Counted from the stretch's first letter, positions 1 through 7,201 are shown. The stretch is 7,842 nt of DNA from Spirochaeta sp. (GCA_020201015.1 JAIVHN010000039.1:1-7842); one strand, 5' to 3'. The notes: generated by a model from the sequence alone, not told the origin. Made by a program: numbers and translations.

Positions 1-13
1 GTCGCGTTGAGTC

Positions 14-1060
14 TTACTTTTTCCGACCTGCTTTTTTTCGAAGCGCACGCCGCCTGTTGGACTCACTGCTACCGCTGCTTCCATGTTCCCCGTCGGCGCT
101 AAAGGTCTCCACCTTAGGTTCATGATCCTTTATATAGGCAAATGCGGCCAGCGCAATTGCTCCTCCCAGAATCATAAGAGCGCTCAACACCTGCCCCATA
201 GTGAAATTGAGTGGGCTAACAAAGAGCTGCGGAGGATTTGCACGCGAAGACAGCCGAATCACGAAACCAAGTCCAGCGTCCGGTTCGCGAAAGTACTCCG
301 CTATGAAGCGGAATGTGCCGTAGCCAATCATGTACATCGAGATCATGAATCCACGAAAAGGACTGCGCTTGCGGATGACGAACCACAACAAAAGCCACAA
401 CAGCACACCCTCGAGACCGGCTTGATACAGCTGTGAAGGATGTCGGGGCAGATTCACCATTGCCCCAGGGTCAAATGCTATGCCCAATTGCTCGGCGTAG
501 TTAGCGACCCAAGGTTCAGCGGTGCTGAGTCGGCGAGCTTGTGGAAAAACCATACCCCAGGGAGCAGTAGTAACGCGGCCGTACAACTCACCGTTTATGA
601 AGTTACCTATGCGTCCAAAGGTAAACCCGGCCGGAACCGCTGCCACAATCATATCGCCCCAGCTCAGGACATTCAGCTTACGGACACGGCAGTAGATCAC
701 CGCCCCAATTACTCCACCAAGCATCCCGCCGTGGTAGCTCATGCCCTGCAGGCCGGTAAAGTTCATGTTTTCGTCAAAAGGCCAAAAAATGAGCCAAGGG
801 GCGGCTCGGAAGCGGCCGCTTGTATCGTAAATCAAGGCGGCAAATACCCGCGCGCCTACCAGCAGCGCAATTATTCCCCAGAAGAAAAGGTTGGCCACTT
901 CCTCGTTGTCGACCTGTAATTCGCGCTCTTTTACCTGGCGCTGTACCAAGTAATACCCAACCGCGAACGCTACCAGGTACATCATTCCGTACCAGCGAAA
1001 GGGTAGTCCGGGAATAATCTCAGGGGAAAGCCACTCAGGGAAATGTACGTATAAGGGCAT
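14..1060 (-). CDS. lgt: Prolipoprotein diacylglyceryl transferase
   Basis: Lgt is an inner-membrane enzyme that moves the diacylglyceryl group of phosphatidylglycerol onto the lipobox cysteine of prolipoproteins, the first step of lipoprotein maturation. The family signature is complete: SYHGG with H110; FGRIGNFINGELYGR at 149-162, carrying R150, N153, E158 and G161; HPSQLYQ at 207-213; and GYGTFRFIAEYFREPD at 246-261, with Y247, R251 and E255. These match the E. coli residues H103, R143, N146, E151, G154, Y235, R239 and E243. About seven hydrophobic membrane segments are visible. At 348 aa it exceeds the usual 260-300. The excess is a long loop after REPD and a hydrophilic tail from about 311 that ends in a very basic stretch. 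The ATG directly follows the stop codon of the upstream FapA gene (TAA-ATG), with an AAAGGA ribosome site 7 nt upstream. It is probably the last gene of the four-gene operon. Confidence 0.97.
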   Translation of the reverse strand: MPLYVHFPEWLSPEIIPGLPFRWYGMMYLVAFAVGYYLVQRQVKERELQVDNEEVANLFFWGIIALLVGARVFAALIYDTSGRFRAAPWLIFWPFDENMNFTGLQGMSYHGGMLGGVIGAVIYCRVRKLNVLSWGDMIVAAVPAGFTFGRIGNFINGELYGRVTTAPWGMVFPQARRLSTAEPWVANYAEQLGIAFDPGAMVNLPRHPSQLYQAGLEGVLLWLLLWFVIRKRSPFRGFMISMYMIGYGTFRFIAEYFREPDAGLGFVIRLSSRANPPQLFVSPLNFTMGQVLSALMILGGAIALAAFAYIKDHEPKVETFSADGEHGSSGSSESNRRRALRKKAGRKK

Positions 1061-4006
1061 TTAGCCGTCCTTTGTCTGGAGCTTGGCGATTTCTATTCGT
1101 CCAGATTGCTGCTCGAACTCCACTCGCACTGCCTTGTGCGGTGAAGTAACCTCGTGACGGCGCCCATGACTTTCAAACACCACACCAGGGTAGAGGGTGC
1201 CACGAACTTCAATCCGCGATTCGTGGTGCTCTTCAAAGCGTTCGCGCAGGTCAAAAAGGCGAAGGCTGCGCTTTTCCATGACCTTCATAAGCCGGAGCTT
1301 CTCGCGCCGTGCTTTAAGCAACCCCTCATTATCCAGGTCATGTTCGTACTGACGCATCTGAAAGTCAAGATCAGCAGTCTGTTTCTTAATCTTAGCGATC
1401 TCGCGTTCTTCTTTCTCTATCTGGTCACCAATGAGGTAGTCCTGACCAAAGGAAATCTCAGTTCTAATGCCTCGGTCGTTTCCAATGTTGGTTGCCACTA
1501 CACCTTTTCGAGACTGAGTTGTACCACCCAAGAGCGAGCCTTTCTCACCGGATAGCTGTATCTCGCCATTGCATTTCACATCGCAGCGCATACAGTGGTT
1601 TTTAACTGTAATATCGCCAATGGCAAGTATAGTTGCCTGCTCTAAAAAAGCAGCCGAAATGCGTTTTTTCGTGCGAAGTACAGCCTTGCTTTGTCCTCGA
1701 ACACCCTGCTGAATAAGAATGTCGTCGTCCGCCGAAAGCAATGCACCATCCACAGATTCGGCAACGTGTATAGCCCCGGCAGCCATAATTGCATACCCAG
1801 AGTTCACCGAGCCACCCACCTGCACTGTTCCGGAGAACTTGATGTTCCCGGTCTGAACGCCAACATCGCCCTGAACCGTGTGCGTTTTGCGAACTTCAAG
1901 CCGCTTGCCCTTTCGCACAAACTCGCCTGCACAGTTGGCAACTATAACAACACTTCCGTCGGCATTTTCACGCTGTGTAAGATTTGCAACGAGCTCTACT
2001 GGTACACTCTCACCGCGCGCCGCTGCAACGGTGTTACCAAGAACGTCCTTACCGTCCTCCGGTGTTTTTTCGGCTGGAATTATGGTGGCAACCTCTTGCC
2101 CGCTCTTGACCGTAACAATGCGATTCAGATTCTTGTAGTCGGCTGCTCCGTCGGAGCCAATAACCACACGCTTCTCTCCGGTGTCCCCGACCAGCAGTTC
2201 AAGCTTATCGCTTCCTCCGTCATGGGCAGGGGTACCCTCGGCAACCGTTAGCTCTTTAATAGACTCGCCTTTTGCAAGAGCCCGCAAAGCGCCTGCGACG
2301 CGACCCTCAATTATACCTTCGCGTACTCCTGCCAACTTAAGCGCCGCCATGACGGCATCCTCGCTCGCAGGCTTGCCGAGGCCAATAGCCGGTGCCAAAG
2401 TTAAGGATGCCGACATCTTATCCTCGGATATCGTGACCTTGATTACTGCGTCTTTGTAGGGCCGTACACGTAGTAAGAAGCCTTCTTCGGTGTCGGCTCG
2501 GTCGAGCATGCCCTCAATAGAGGAGATGATGACATTGCCTTTCTGTTCTATGTTTTCAAATAGCTTGAACTTGGGAGCGGGACCGGGAAGCCCTGGTGTG
2601 CTTGCCCCATAGACATTCGTACCAGACTGACCGACCTCGACCGGAGTCAGGGTTACAATTCGCTGATCCTCAATGACCGGAGCCATCTGCGTGACTTCCG
2701 CGATGGGCAGTTCCGTGAGCGAACGGAGTCCCGATGCTGCATCTGGGAATAGTTGGGCACGCTCTTTAAGTTGCACGAGCTTTTCATCCGAAAGCGGGTG
2801 GACTTCGAACTCATACTCTTGCGCTGGCCCTTCCGTTGGCGCTGTTCCTTCCGCAAGAACATATCCAGTGAGTTGTGTTTCGGGGCTCTCGTAGAACTCC
2901 ATGACATCTTGCTTTATCTGCGCAAGATTGAGTCCTTTGAGCTTACTATCTTTAATTGCCGCGCCCATCTCCTTGAGCGACAACGGTTTGCCGCGCCCCG
3001 TTCCTTTGGTAACACTTAATACTGCTTTGAGTTTGTCTTCGGACACAAAAATGTCAAAGGATGCGTCACTGCTCTTACTTAGTGAGGCATTCTCTACTGG
3101 CTTCATTGTGGTAATTGCAGTATCGATTATCGTGGCTATTTCGGACTCGGAAAGTAGACGCTCCTCATCATAGCCAAGTTCAACTGCTTTGGCGCGAACT
3201 TCAGCGGGATTGGGAGGTTCCACTTGTTTACTGCCGGGATTAAACTGAAGCAACGCAGTTGCTTGGTCTTTGCTGAGGTTTACCGACCAATCATGCGGAG
3301 CAAAGGGTACGATATCTACCCAGTTCTTCCCAATGCGGACAAGGCCTGTAAAGGTTGCGAGAAGTTCACCCCGCTGTTTACTCACCCCGCTGCCGGGGTA
3401 AAATTCCGGATCAGCCGCCTTCTTGGCCGGGACTATTTGACCGTATACATCTAAACCGGAAACTCCAGGCGCGCGGTTTTGCAGCGTGCCGATTTTCGTC
3501 CCTTCGCGCGCGAGTCCACTTTTTACAACGCTTGGATCGATGTAGACACGTTCGTAATACTTCTCATTCTCAGTGATTTTCTCTTTCTTCGTGCCGAGCA
3601 AGGTTTTCTTGTTAACGGTTTTCTCAATCTTACGCGAGCGTTCAACCCGAATGTGTGCTGCTCGGGCCTCTGCAAGAGTGGCCTCCGCTACTTCACGGAG
3701 ATGTTCAGGAATGTCGATGTCTTCCCAAGCAACCGTTTCCGGTTTTTCCTCTTGTGGAGCTATGCCTTCCGAGATCGTGAACTTTTCTTTTGTCAAGCTT
3801 TTGCGGTTGATCCGGTCAAAGTGATCCAAGATCTCACGGCGACTTACGCCTTCGGAGATCTCTTCCTTAGCCGCCAGTTTGAGAATACTATCCGGTGTAA
3901 GTTCTTCGCCGTCCGGGTCGCCGGAGTACACCGCGACAGCGTTCATTTTGTCAGGGGAGATCTCAATGGTGATGGTTCCCCGGATGCTCGGCTCTTTAGC
4001 GCCCAT
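1061..4006 (-). CDS. Giant FapA/DUF342-type protein with triplicated N-terminal module
   Basis: This 981-aa protein belongs to the FapA (flagellar assembly protein A, DUF342) family, cytoplasmic proteins with a bactofilin-like beta-helix. From residue 521 on it looks like one ordinary FapA: N-module (521-705), beta-helix of short glycine-rich turns (706-858), charged coiled coil (about 861-928) and a closing beta segment with LYPGVVFE (938-945). Residues 1-520 hold two further diverged copies of the N-module, at about 12-233 and 317-516. The first copy carries a charged helical insert near 92-150. No signal peptide or membrane helix is visible. A H-C-x2-C-x3-C cluster sits at 804-812. The ATG at 4004-4006 lies 28 nt after the ATPase gene and has an in-frame TAA just upstream, so no longer start is possible; its ribosome site is weak, suggesting translational coupling. 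FapA homologues are linked to flagellar placement or cell-surface functions, but the role here is unknown. Family call is firm, function is not. Confidence 0.9.
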   Translation of the reverse strand: MGAKEPSIRGTITIEISPDKMNAVAVYSGDPDGEELTPDSILKLAAKEEISEGVSRREILDHFDRINRKSLTKEKFTISEGIAPQEEKPETVAWEDIDIPEHLREVAEATLAEARAAHIRVERSRKIEKTVNKKTLLGTKKEKITENEKYYERVYIDPSVVKSGLAREGTKIGTLQNRAPGVSGLDVYGQIVPAKKAADPEFYPGSGVSKQRGELLATFTGLVRIGKNWVDIVPFAPHDWSVNLSKDQATALLQFNPGSKQVEPPNPAEVRAKAVELGYDEERLLSESEIATIIDTAITTMKPVENASLSKSSDASFDIFVSEDKLKAVLSVTKGTGRGKPLSLKEMGAAIKDSKLKGLNLAQIKQDVMEFYESPETQLTGYVLAEGTAPTEGPAQEYEFEVHPLSDEKLVQLKERAQLFPDAASGLRSLTELPIAEVTQMAPVIEDQRIVTLTPVEVGQSGTNVYGASTPGLPGPAPKFKLFENIEQKGNVIISSIEGMLDRADTEEGFLLRVRPYKDAVIKVTISEDKMSASLTLAPAIGLGKPASEDAVMAALKLAGVREGIIEGRVAGALRALAKGESIKELTVAEGTPAHDGGSDKLELLVGDTGEKRVVIGSDGAADYKNLNRIVTVKSGQEVATIIPAEKTPEDGKDVLGNTVAAARGESVPVELVANLTQRENADGSVVIVANCAGEFVRKGKRLEVRKTHTVQGDVGVQTGNIKFSGTVQVGGSVNSGYAIMAAGAIHVAESVDGALLSADDDILIQQGVRGQSKAVLRTKKRISAAFLEQATILAIGDITVKNHCMRCDVKCNGEIQLSGEKGSLLGGTTQSRKGVVATNIGNDRGIRTEISFGQDYLIGDQIEKEEREIAKIKKQTADLDFQMRQYEHDLDNEGLLKARREKLRLMKVMEKRSLRLFDLRERFEEHHESRIEVRGTLYPGVVFESHGRRHEVTSPHKAVRVEFEQQSGRIEIAKLQTKDG
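1068..1073 (-). promoter_or_regulatory. Ribosome binding site of lgt
   Basis: AAAGGA on the minus strand, 7 nt before the lgt ATG and inside the last codons of the FapA gene. Its position supports the ATG at 1058-1060 and coupled translation across the TAA-ATG junction. Confidence 0.7.
1892..2446 (-). repeat. FapA N-module copy 3 (residues 521-705)
   Basis: Third copy, joined directly to the beta-helix as in a single-module FapA. It opens with IKVTISEDKMSASLTL (522-537), has LTVAEGTPAHDG (586-597) and GKDVLGNTVAA (652-662), and ends with the CAGEFVRKGKRLEV strand (692-705). It is probably the ancestral copy from which the others derive. Confidence 0.8.
2459..3058 (-). repeat. FapA N-module copy 2 (residues 317-516)
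   Basis: Second copy. It opens with FDIFVSEDKLKAVLSV (317-332), has the mid motif YVLAEGTAPTEG (382-393) and the beta motif GTNVYGASTPG (462-472). It closes with a strand around 497-516 (IEGMLDRADTEEGFLLRVRP). The order and spacing of landmarks match the other copies. Confidence 0.78.
3308..3973 (-). repeat. FapA N-module copy 1 (residues 12-233)
   Basis: First of three diverged protein-level copies. It opens with ITIEISPDKMNAVAVY (12-27), has the mid motif FTISEGIAPQEE (76-87), and after a charged insert the beta motif GLDVYGQIVPA (184-194). It closes with the strand GLVRIGKNWVDIVP (221-234). It is the most diverged copy and the longest because of the helical insert. Confidence 0.75.
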
Positions 4007-4034
4007 ACGTTAGGTTATCTCACGCATACAGTGA

Positions 4035-5177
4035 TTATGGTCTATAGCCTTGATGCATAGCCTTAACCAGTTTTGACTTGTAGAGCGTATTCTCCTTTTT
4101 CAGATGGGATATCTCAATCTGCTGATTCTTGATTGTTTCAACGAGATCCCCGGTACTTAGTGCCCCGGAGTGCAGTAAGTCTTCAATATAATCCATCTTG
4201 GACTCGAAATCAGCTGCGGCCTCCATCTCAGCTTCGTTGTATCCGGTCTCGACTTCGGATTTCGTCAGCGGTCCGCTTGGGTCATCCTCAATTTGAGTGA
4301 TCTTGTCTGCGATGCGATACAACGCTTGAGACAAAACCGAGTTTGGTTTGTATGCAAGTATAGGGAGGCGCGAATTCAAGGCCACATCCTGTAGGTCGTC
4401 TCTGTATGCAATTCCGAGGTGCTCTACGTTGAGTCCAAGGTACTGCTGACAGGATATACGAAGGCGGTTGATCTTATCCGAGTCTTTTGGATCCTGCAGC
4501 ATGTTGAGGATAATCCGCGGATGAAAATGTGACATGGCCTCTTGGTACGCATTATAACTTGTTGGGTCCAAGGAGCGGATATTCTCTATGAGGGCTGGAA
4601 CGTACAGTTTCTGGAGCGACGGAGTGTCTTTACGAAGTGTTTCAAGGTACTCGGCAGCTTTACTCTTCTTGCCAAAGGAACTCTGGATAATGCGGAATAC
4701 CGCGTTTTTCAGGAAAAGATATGCATTAACAATTGCGATAGGCGTAGGGTTGGTTACGACGATACCGTGGCCGGACATCAGAAAGAAGTCGATAACGTTG
4801 TAGCTCGTTCCCGCGCCGATATCCAGAATGAGAAAGTCGCTATCGATAGACCCGAGACGTCGAATGAGTTTCTTTTTTTGTCCTGATCCCAGATTCGCCA
4901 TCCCCGGAATCTCCGCGTCTCCAGGGATGAAACGTAGATTTTTGTACTCAGTCTGGAGGATTACATCTTCAAACTTTACCTTGGGGTTGGTTAGGAAGGT
5001 GCCTATGCCTTTCTGGCCCGCCGGGATACCAAGCATGAGGTGCTGGTTCGATGCACCTAAGTCTAAATCGGCAAGTACTACACGGCGTCCGCTCTGCCCA
5101 ATGGCTACCGCCAGGTTTGCTGCAACAAGAGACTTGCCTACACCGCCTTTGCCACCGGCAATCGGAAGTATCAACAT
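4035..5177 (-). CDS. MinD/FlhG-type deviant Walker ATPase with C-terminal coiled coil
   Basis: A 380-aa P-loop ATPase of the MinD/ParA superfamily, a group that positions membrane or cytoplasmic structures through ATP-driven dimerisation. The deviant Walker A motif is GGKGGVGKS at 8-16, with signature lysine K10 and P-loop lysine K15. The switch/Walker A-prime region is DLDLGASNQHLMLG (37-50) and Walker B is DFLILDIGAG (114-123, D119). The sequence NPTPIAIVNAYLFLKN (143-158) is typical of the FlhG-like MinD branch. After the ATPase core (to about 295) comes an acidic linker and a predicted coiled coil (about 323-372) with a basic end; I do not see the clear amphipathic membrane-targeting helix of classical MinD. 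The ATG abuts the stop of the upstream membrane-protein gene (TAG-ATG), and a strong GGAGG lies 5 nt before it. Placement directly before the FapA gene suggests they work together. It could be called FlhG/FleN, but no flhF or flagellar gene is present to support that. Confidence 0.9.
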   Translation of the reverse strand: MLILPIAGGKGGVGKSLVAANLAVAIGQSGRRVVLADLDLGASNQHLMLGIPAGQKGIGTFLTNPKVKFEDVILQTEYKNLRFIPGDAEIPGMANLGSGQKKKLIRRLGSIDSDFLILDIGAGTSYNVIDFFLMSGHGIVVTNPTPIAIVNAYLFLKNAVFRIIQSSFGKKSKAAEYLETLRKDTPSLQKLYVPALIENIRSLDPTSYNAYQEAMSHFHPRIILNMLQDPKDSDKINRLRISCQQYLGLNVEHLGIAYRDDLQDVALNSRLPILAYKPNSVLSQALYRIADKITQIEDDPSGPLTKSEVETGYNEAEMEAAADFESKMDYIEDLLHSGALSTGDLVETIKNQQIEISHLKKENTLYKSKLVKAMHQGYRP

Positions 5178-5657
5178 CTATTCCTCCGGGTCATGCCGCA
5201 ATGATACCAGGAACACTGTGAAAAGAAAATCGACCCCAAGCACAAGTATGCCAAATGATACTTGGGGATTGAGGGTAGGTTGCAGGAGTAAAGCGGTGAT
5301 TGATGAGCCAGCGGCAATTGCTGGTACCGCGAGCATACCCACAAATAGCGAAAGCACCTTGGCGAGAATGATTAAGCGCAGAAACTGCCGATATTTAGAC
5401 GGGCGGTAGGCGGCAAAGAAAAAGCCAGCTGACAGACTAAGTTGGGGGGCCCCAAACCACAGCAGACCAAGATAGCCAGCCGCTAACGTCGTCAGCGAAG
5501 GCGACGCCGCATAGAGTGTATAGAGTGCAGCAAAACGAAACACCTCCCAGAAGGCTCCGATGTAAAGAATGAGCTTTGTAGGACGCATTGTGGCGAGTTT
5601 ACGGACGAATGTAGGCCCGGTCAATAGAAACTTCCGCTCAAGGACTGTATATTCCAA
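5178..5657 (-). CDS. Small four-helix integral membrane protein of unknown function
   Basis: I do not recognise this protein. It has four hydrophobic segments at about residues 29-50, 58-83, 93-117 and 133-153, separated by short loops, with basic residues (YRPSKYRQF, 84-92) between the second and third and a short acidic C-terminus (DPEE). No catalytic motif is visible. The start is uncertain. The longest reading begins at a TTG (5655-5657) with no ribosome site. An in-frame TTG at 5622-5624 has a weak purine-rich GGAAG 6 nt upstream. The first in-frame ATG is at 5586-5588 and would give 136 aa with MRPTK directly before the first helix. The gene ends in a zero-gap junction with the ATPase gene, so it is probably the first gene of the operon. 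A role as membrane partner of the ATPase/FapA pair is inference from position only. Confidence 0.75.
   Translation of the reverse strand: MEYTVLERKFLLTGPTFVRKLATMRPTKLILYIGAFWEVFRFAALYTLYAASPSLTTLAAGYLGLLWFGAPQLSLSAGFFFAAYRPSKYRQFLRLIILAKVLSLFVGMLAVPAIAAGSSITALLLQPTLNPQVSFGILVLGVDFLFTVFLVSLRHDPEE
5183..5187 (-). promoter_or_regulatory. Ribosome binding site of the MinD-like ATPase gene
   Basis: GGAGG on the minus strand, 5 nt before the ATG at 5175-5177 and within the last codons of the upstream gene. It is the strongest ribosome site in the minus-strand cluster and fixes the ATPase start. Confidence 0.8.
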
Positions 5658-5729
5658 TGAGGATATTGCAAGATGTTGCGGTCGAGGGCCGCTTACGTTG
5701 AGTGTAACGGATATGAGGAGTGCAATTGT
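5589..5729. promoter_or_regulatory. Divergent start region, likely promoters for both gene clusters
   Basis: Both clusters start here and transcribe away from each other, so at least one promoter in each direction is expected in or near this stretch. On the plus strand, TATATT at 5648-5653 resembles a -10 box (5 of 6), but I see no good -35 box at proper spacing. No convincing minus-strand promoter pair is visible. The left part overlaps the longer readings of the membrane-protein gene. There is no strong inverted repeat that would mark an operator. Confidence 0.35.
5715..5720 (+). promoter_or_regulatory. Ribosome binding site that fixes the ctpA start
   Basis: GAGGAG lies 9 nt before the ATG at 5730-5732. 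It favours that start over the ATG at 5673, which has no ribosome site and would place an unusual cysteine-containing stretch before the signal sequence. Confidence 0.75.
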
Positions 5730-7199
5730 ATGGACAACGAAGTAGAAAAAAAAGTTGCGCGACGTGAACGGGCGTTATGGGTGGGCGTTACCACCATGCT
5801 GTGCGTCGGCCTTTTAATTGTGTTAGTTTCGCCCGCCGTTTTTGCGCAGGGGCTGCAGTCGGGTAATGACCGACATATTGAAGTTTTCCGCCAGGTGTTT
5901 GAGTTTATTGAAAACAACTATGTTGATGAGGTTGACGCAGAAGAGCTGCTCGAGGGTGCACTCGAGGGTATGTTTGACAGCCTTGACGACCCGCACTCGG
6001 CTTACCTTACCGCGCGTGATATGCGTGGGCTGACCGATACTACTGCAGGTGAGTTCGGCGGAGTTGGGCTCAACATTGTGAAACAACCCAGCGATGATGA
6101 TAACGGCGGGTTTGTTGAGGTTGTGTCACCTATCGAGGGGACACCGGCCTTTGAGGCGGGTATCATTGCGAACGATCTCATTGTAGAGATTGAAGATGAA
6201 TCTACCCGCAACTTCAGTATGGATGAGGTATTGAATCGGTTACGTGGAACTCCAGGAAGTGACGTCACGGTTACTATACAGCGTGGGTCGCAGCATCGCT
6301 TTCCGGTCACTATTACACGAGCTATTATTGAGGTTCCAACGGTGCGCAGGGACATGATTGATGACGATATAGGATTTCTTCGCATCATACAGTTTACCCC
6401 TTATACCGAAGACCGAGTAAAAGAAGCTATCGAGTACTTTGAGGAAAGCGGCTATAACTCCATGGTTATAGATCTTCGCAGTAACCCCGGCGGGATGCTC
6501 ACCGGAGTAGTTGATACTGCGAACCACTTTTTTTCCGGCGGCACGATTGTTGGAACACGTGGCCGTATTCCCAGCGAAAACAAGGTTTTTTCGGCTCGCC
6601 AAGGACAGGAAGTACCGGATGAGCTGCCGATTGTTGTACTTATTGACGGCGGCTCCGCTTCAGCGGCGGAAATCCTTGCGGGCGCACTTAAAGATCGTGA
6701 ACGAGCGTTAGTGCTTGGTGAAACAACCTTTGGCAAGGGTTCGGTGCAGCAGGTGAGACGCATTGGAGCCGGTGGTCTCCGTCTGACAATGTCTCGCTAC
6801 TACACCCCAGATGGAACCTACATAGATAAAGTAGGTATAGCCCCAGATCTTGAAATTGCACTTCCCAGTCTTGATGACGATGAACTTGAAGCTTTTGCAC
6901 GGCTGCGAACAGACGGACTGGTACGGGAATTCGTTAACGATGATGACGATCGCTCACGTGGAGAAATCAACGCTTTTATTCAGCAGCTTCAAGACGATGG
7001 TTATGATATCCCCGAGTTTTACCTGCGGCGCATGATTCGTGATGCGACTAATCGGGCAAAAGGAGTAACCAGGGTATATGATTTGGAGTTTGATCCTGTG
7101 CTGCAAGAAGCAGTTCGTATATTGCGTGCGGGCGAGTATGGTAATGAGCTACGCGCGGCAGCCGCAGCAGCTGGAGCTGCGGACGAATCAAGCAACTAG
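5730..7199 (+). CDS. ctpA: S41 family C-terminal processing protease
   Basis: A 489-aa serine protease of the CtpA/Prc family, which trims or degrades proteins from their C-termini in the periplasm or at the outer face of the inner membrane. From the chosen ATG: basic N-terminus, hydrophobic segment (about 16-38) ending SPAVFAQ, which could be a signal-peptidase I site after A39 or an uncleaved anchor; helical region (48-100); PDZ domain (about 105-187, GGVGLNIV); and protease core. The core shows VIDLRSNPGG (247-255), GGSASAAEILAGAL (307-320) with catalytic S311, and TFGKGSVQ (333-340) with K336 and Q340, giving the family's 25-residue Ser-Lys spacing. YYTPDGTYIDKVGIAPD (357-373) is also typical. 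The protein is rich in Asp and Glu (runs at 210-213 and 404-407), with an alanine-rich tail. An in-frame ATG at 5673 would add 19 residues but lacks a ribosome site. rsmE follows 15 nt downstream, probably in the same transcript. Confidence 0.96.
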   Translation: MDNEVEKKVARRERALWVGVTTMLCVGLLIVLVSPAVFAQGLQSGNDRHIEVFRQVFEFIENNYVDEVDAEELLEGALEGMFDSLDDPHSAYLTARDMRGLTDTTAGEFGGVGLNIVKQPSDDDNGGFVEVVSPIEGTPAFEAGIIANDLIVEIEDESTRNFSMDEVLNRLRGTPGSDVTVTIQRGSQHRFPVTITRAIIEVPTVRRDMIDDDIGFLRIIQFTPYTEDRVKEAIEYFEESGYNSMVIDLRSNPGGMLTGVVDTANHFFSGGTIVGTRGRIPSENKVFSARQGQEVPDELPIVVLIDGGSASAAEILAGALKDRERALVLGETTFGKGSVQQVRRIGAGGLRLTMSRYYTPDGTYIDKVGIAPDLEIALPSLDDDELEAFARLRTDGLVREFVNDDDDRSRGEINAFIQQLQDDGYDIPEFYLRRMIRDATNRAKGVTRVYDLEFDPVLQEAVRILRAGEYGNELRAAAAAAGAADESSN

Positions 7200-7201
7200 T
7201 C

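Noticed and set aside
1..13. Terminator after lgt
   Set aside because: Only 13 bases follow the lgt stop codon before the window edge and they show no hairpin or T-run.
3479..4060. 193-codon open frame on the plus strand opposite the 5-prime part of the FapA gene
   Set aside because: It lies antisense to a clearly coding frame, has no ribosome site or recognisable domain, and its composition reads as a mirror of the minus-strand gene. The same holds for plus-strand frames at 440-919, 1691-2251 and 4828-5409.
4035..5177. Naming the ATPase flhG/minD outright
   Set aside because: The motifs fit the branch, but there is no flhF, minC or flagellar gene in the window and the C-terminus differs from classical MinD, so a symbol would overstate the evidence.
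5678..5692. Short inverted repeat GCGG-N7-CCGC in the ctpA leader
   Set aside because: The stem is only four base pairs and does not extend on either side, so it is likely chance rather than an operator or attenuator.
5673..5729. N-terminal extension of ctpA from an ATG at 5673
   Set aside because: No ribosome site precedes it, the added 19 residues do not resemble a signal peptide, and a strong GAGGAG sits at the right distance before the ATG at 5730.
5790..5850. Possible lipobox cysteine (MLCVGLL) in the CtpA hydrophobic segment
   Set aside because: The residues before the cysteine (T-M-L) do not fit the [LVI][ASTVI][GAS]C pattern, and the cysteine sits in the middle of the hydrophobic core.
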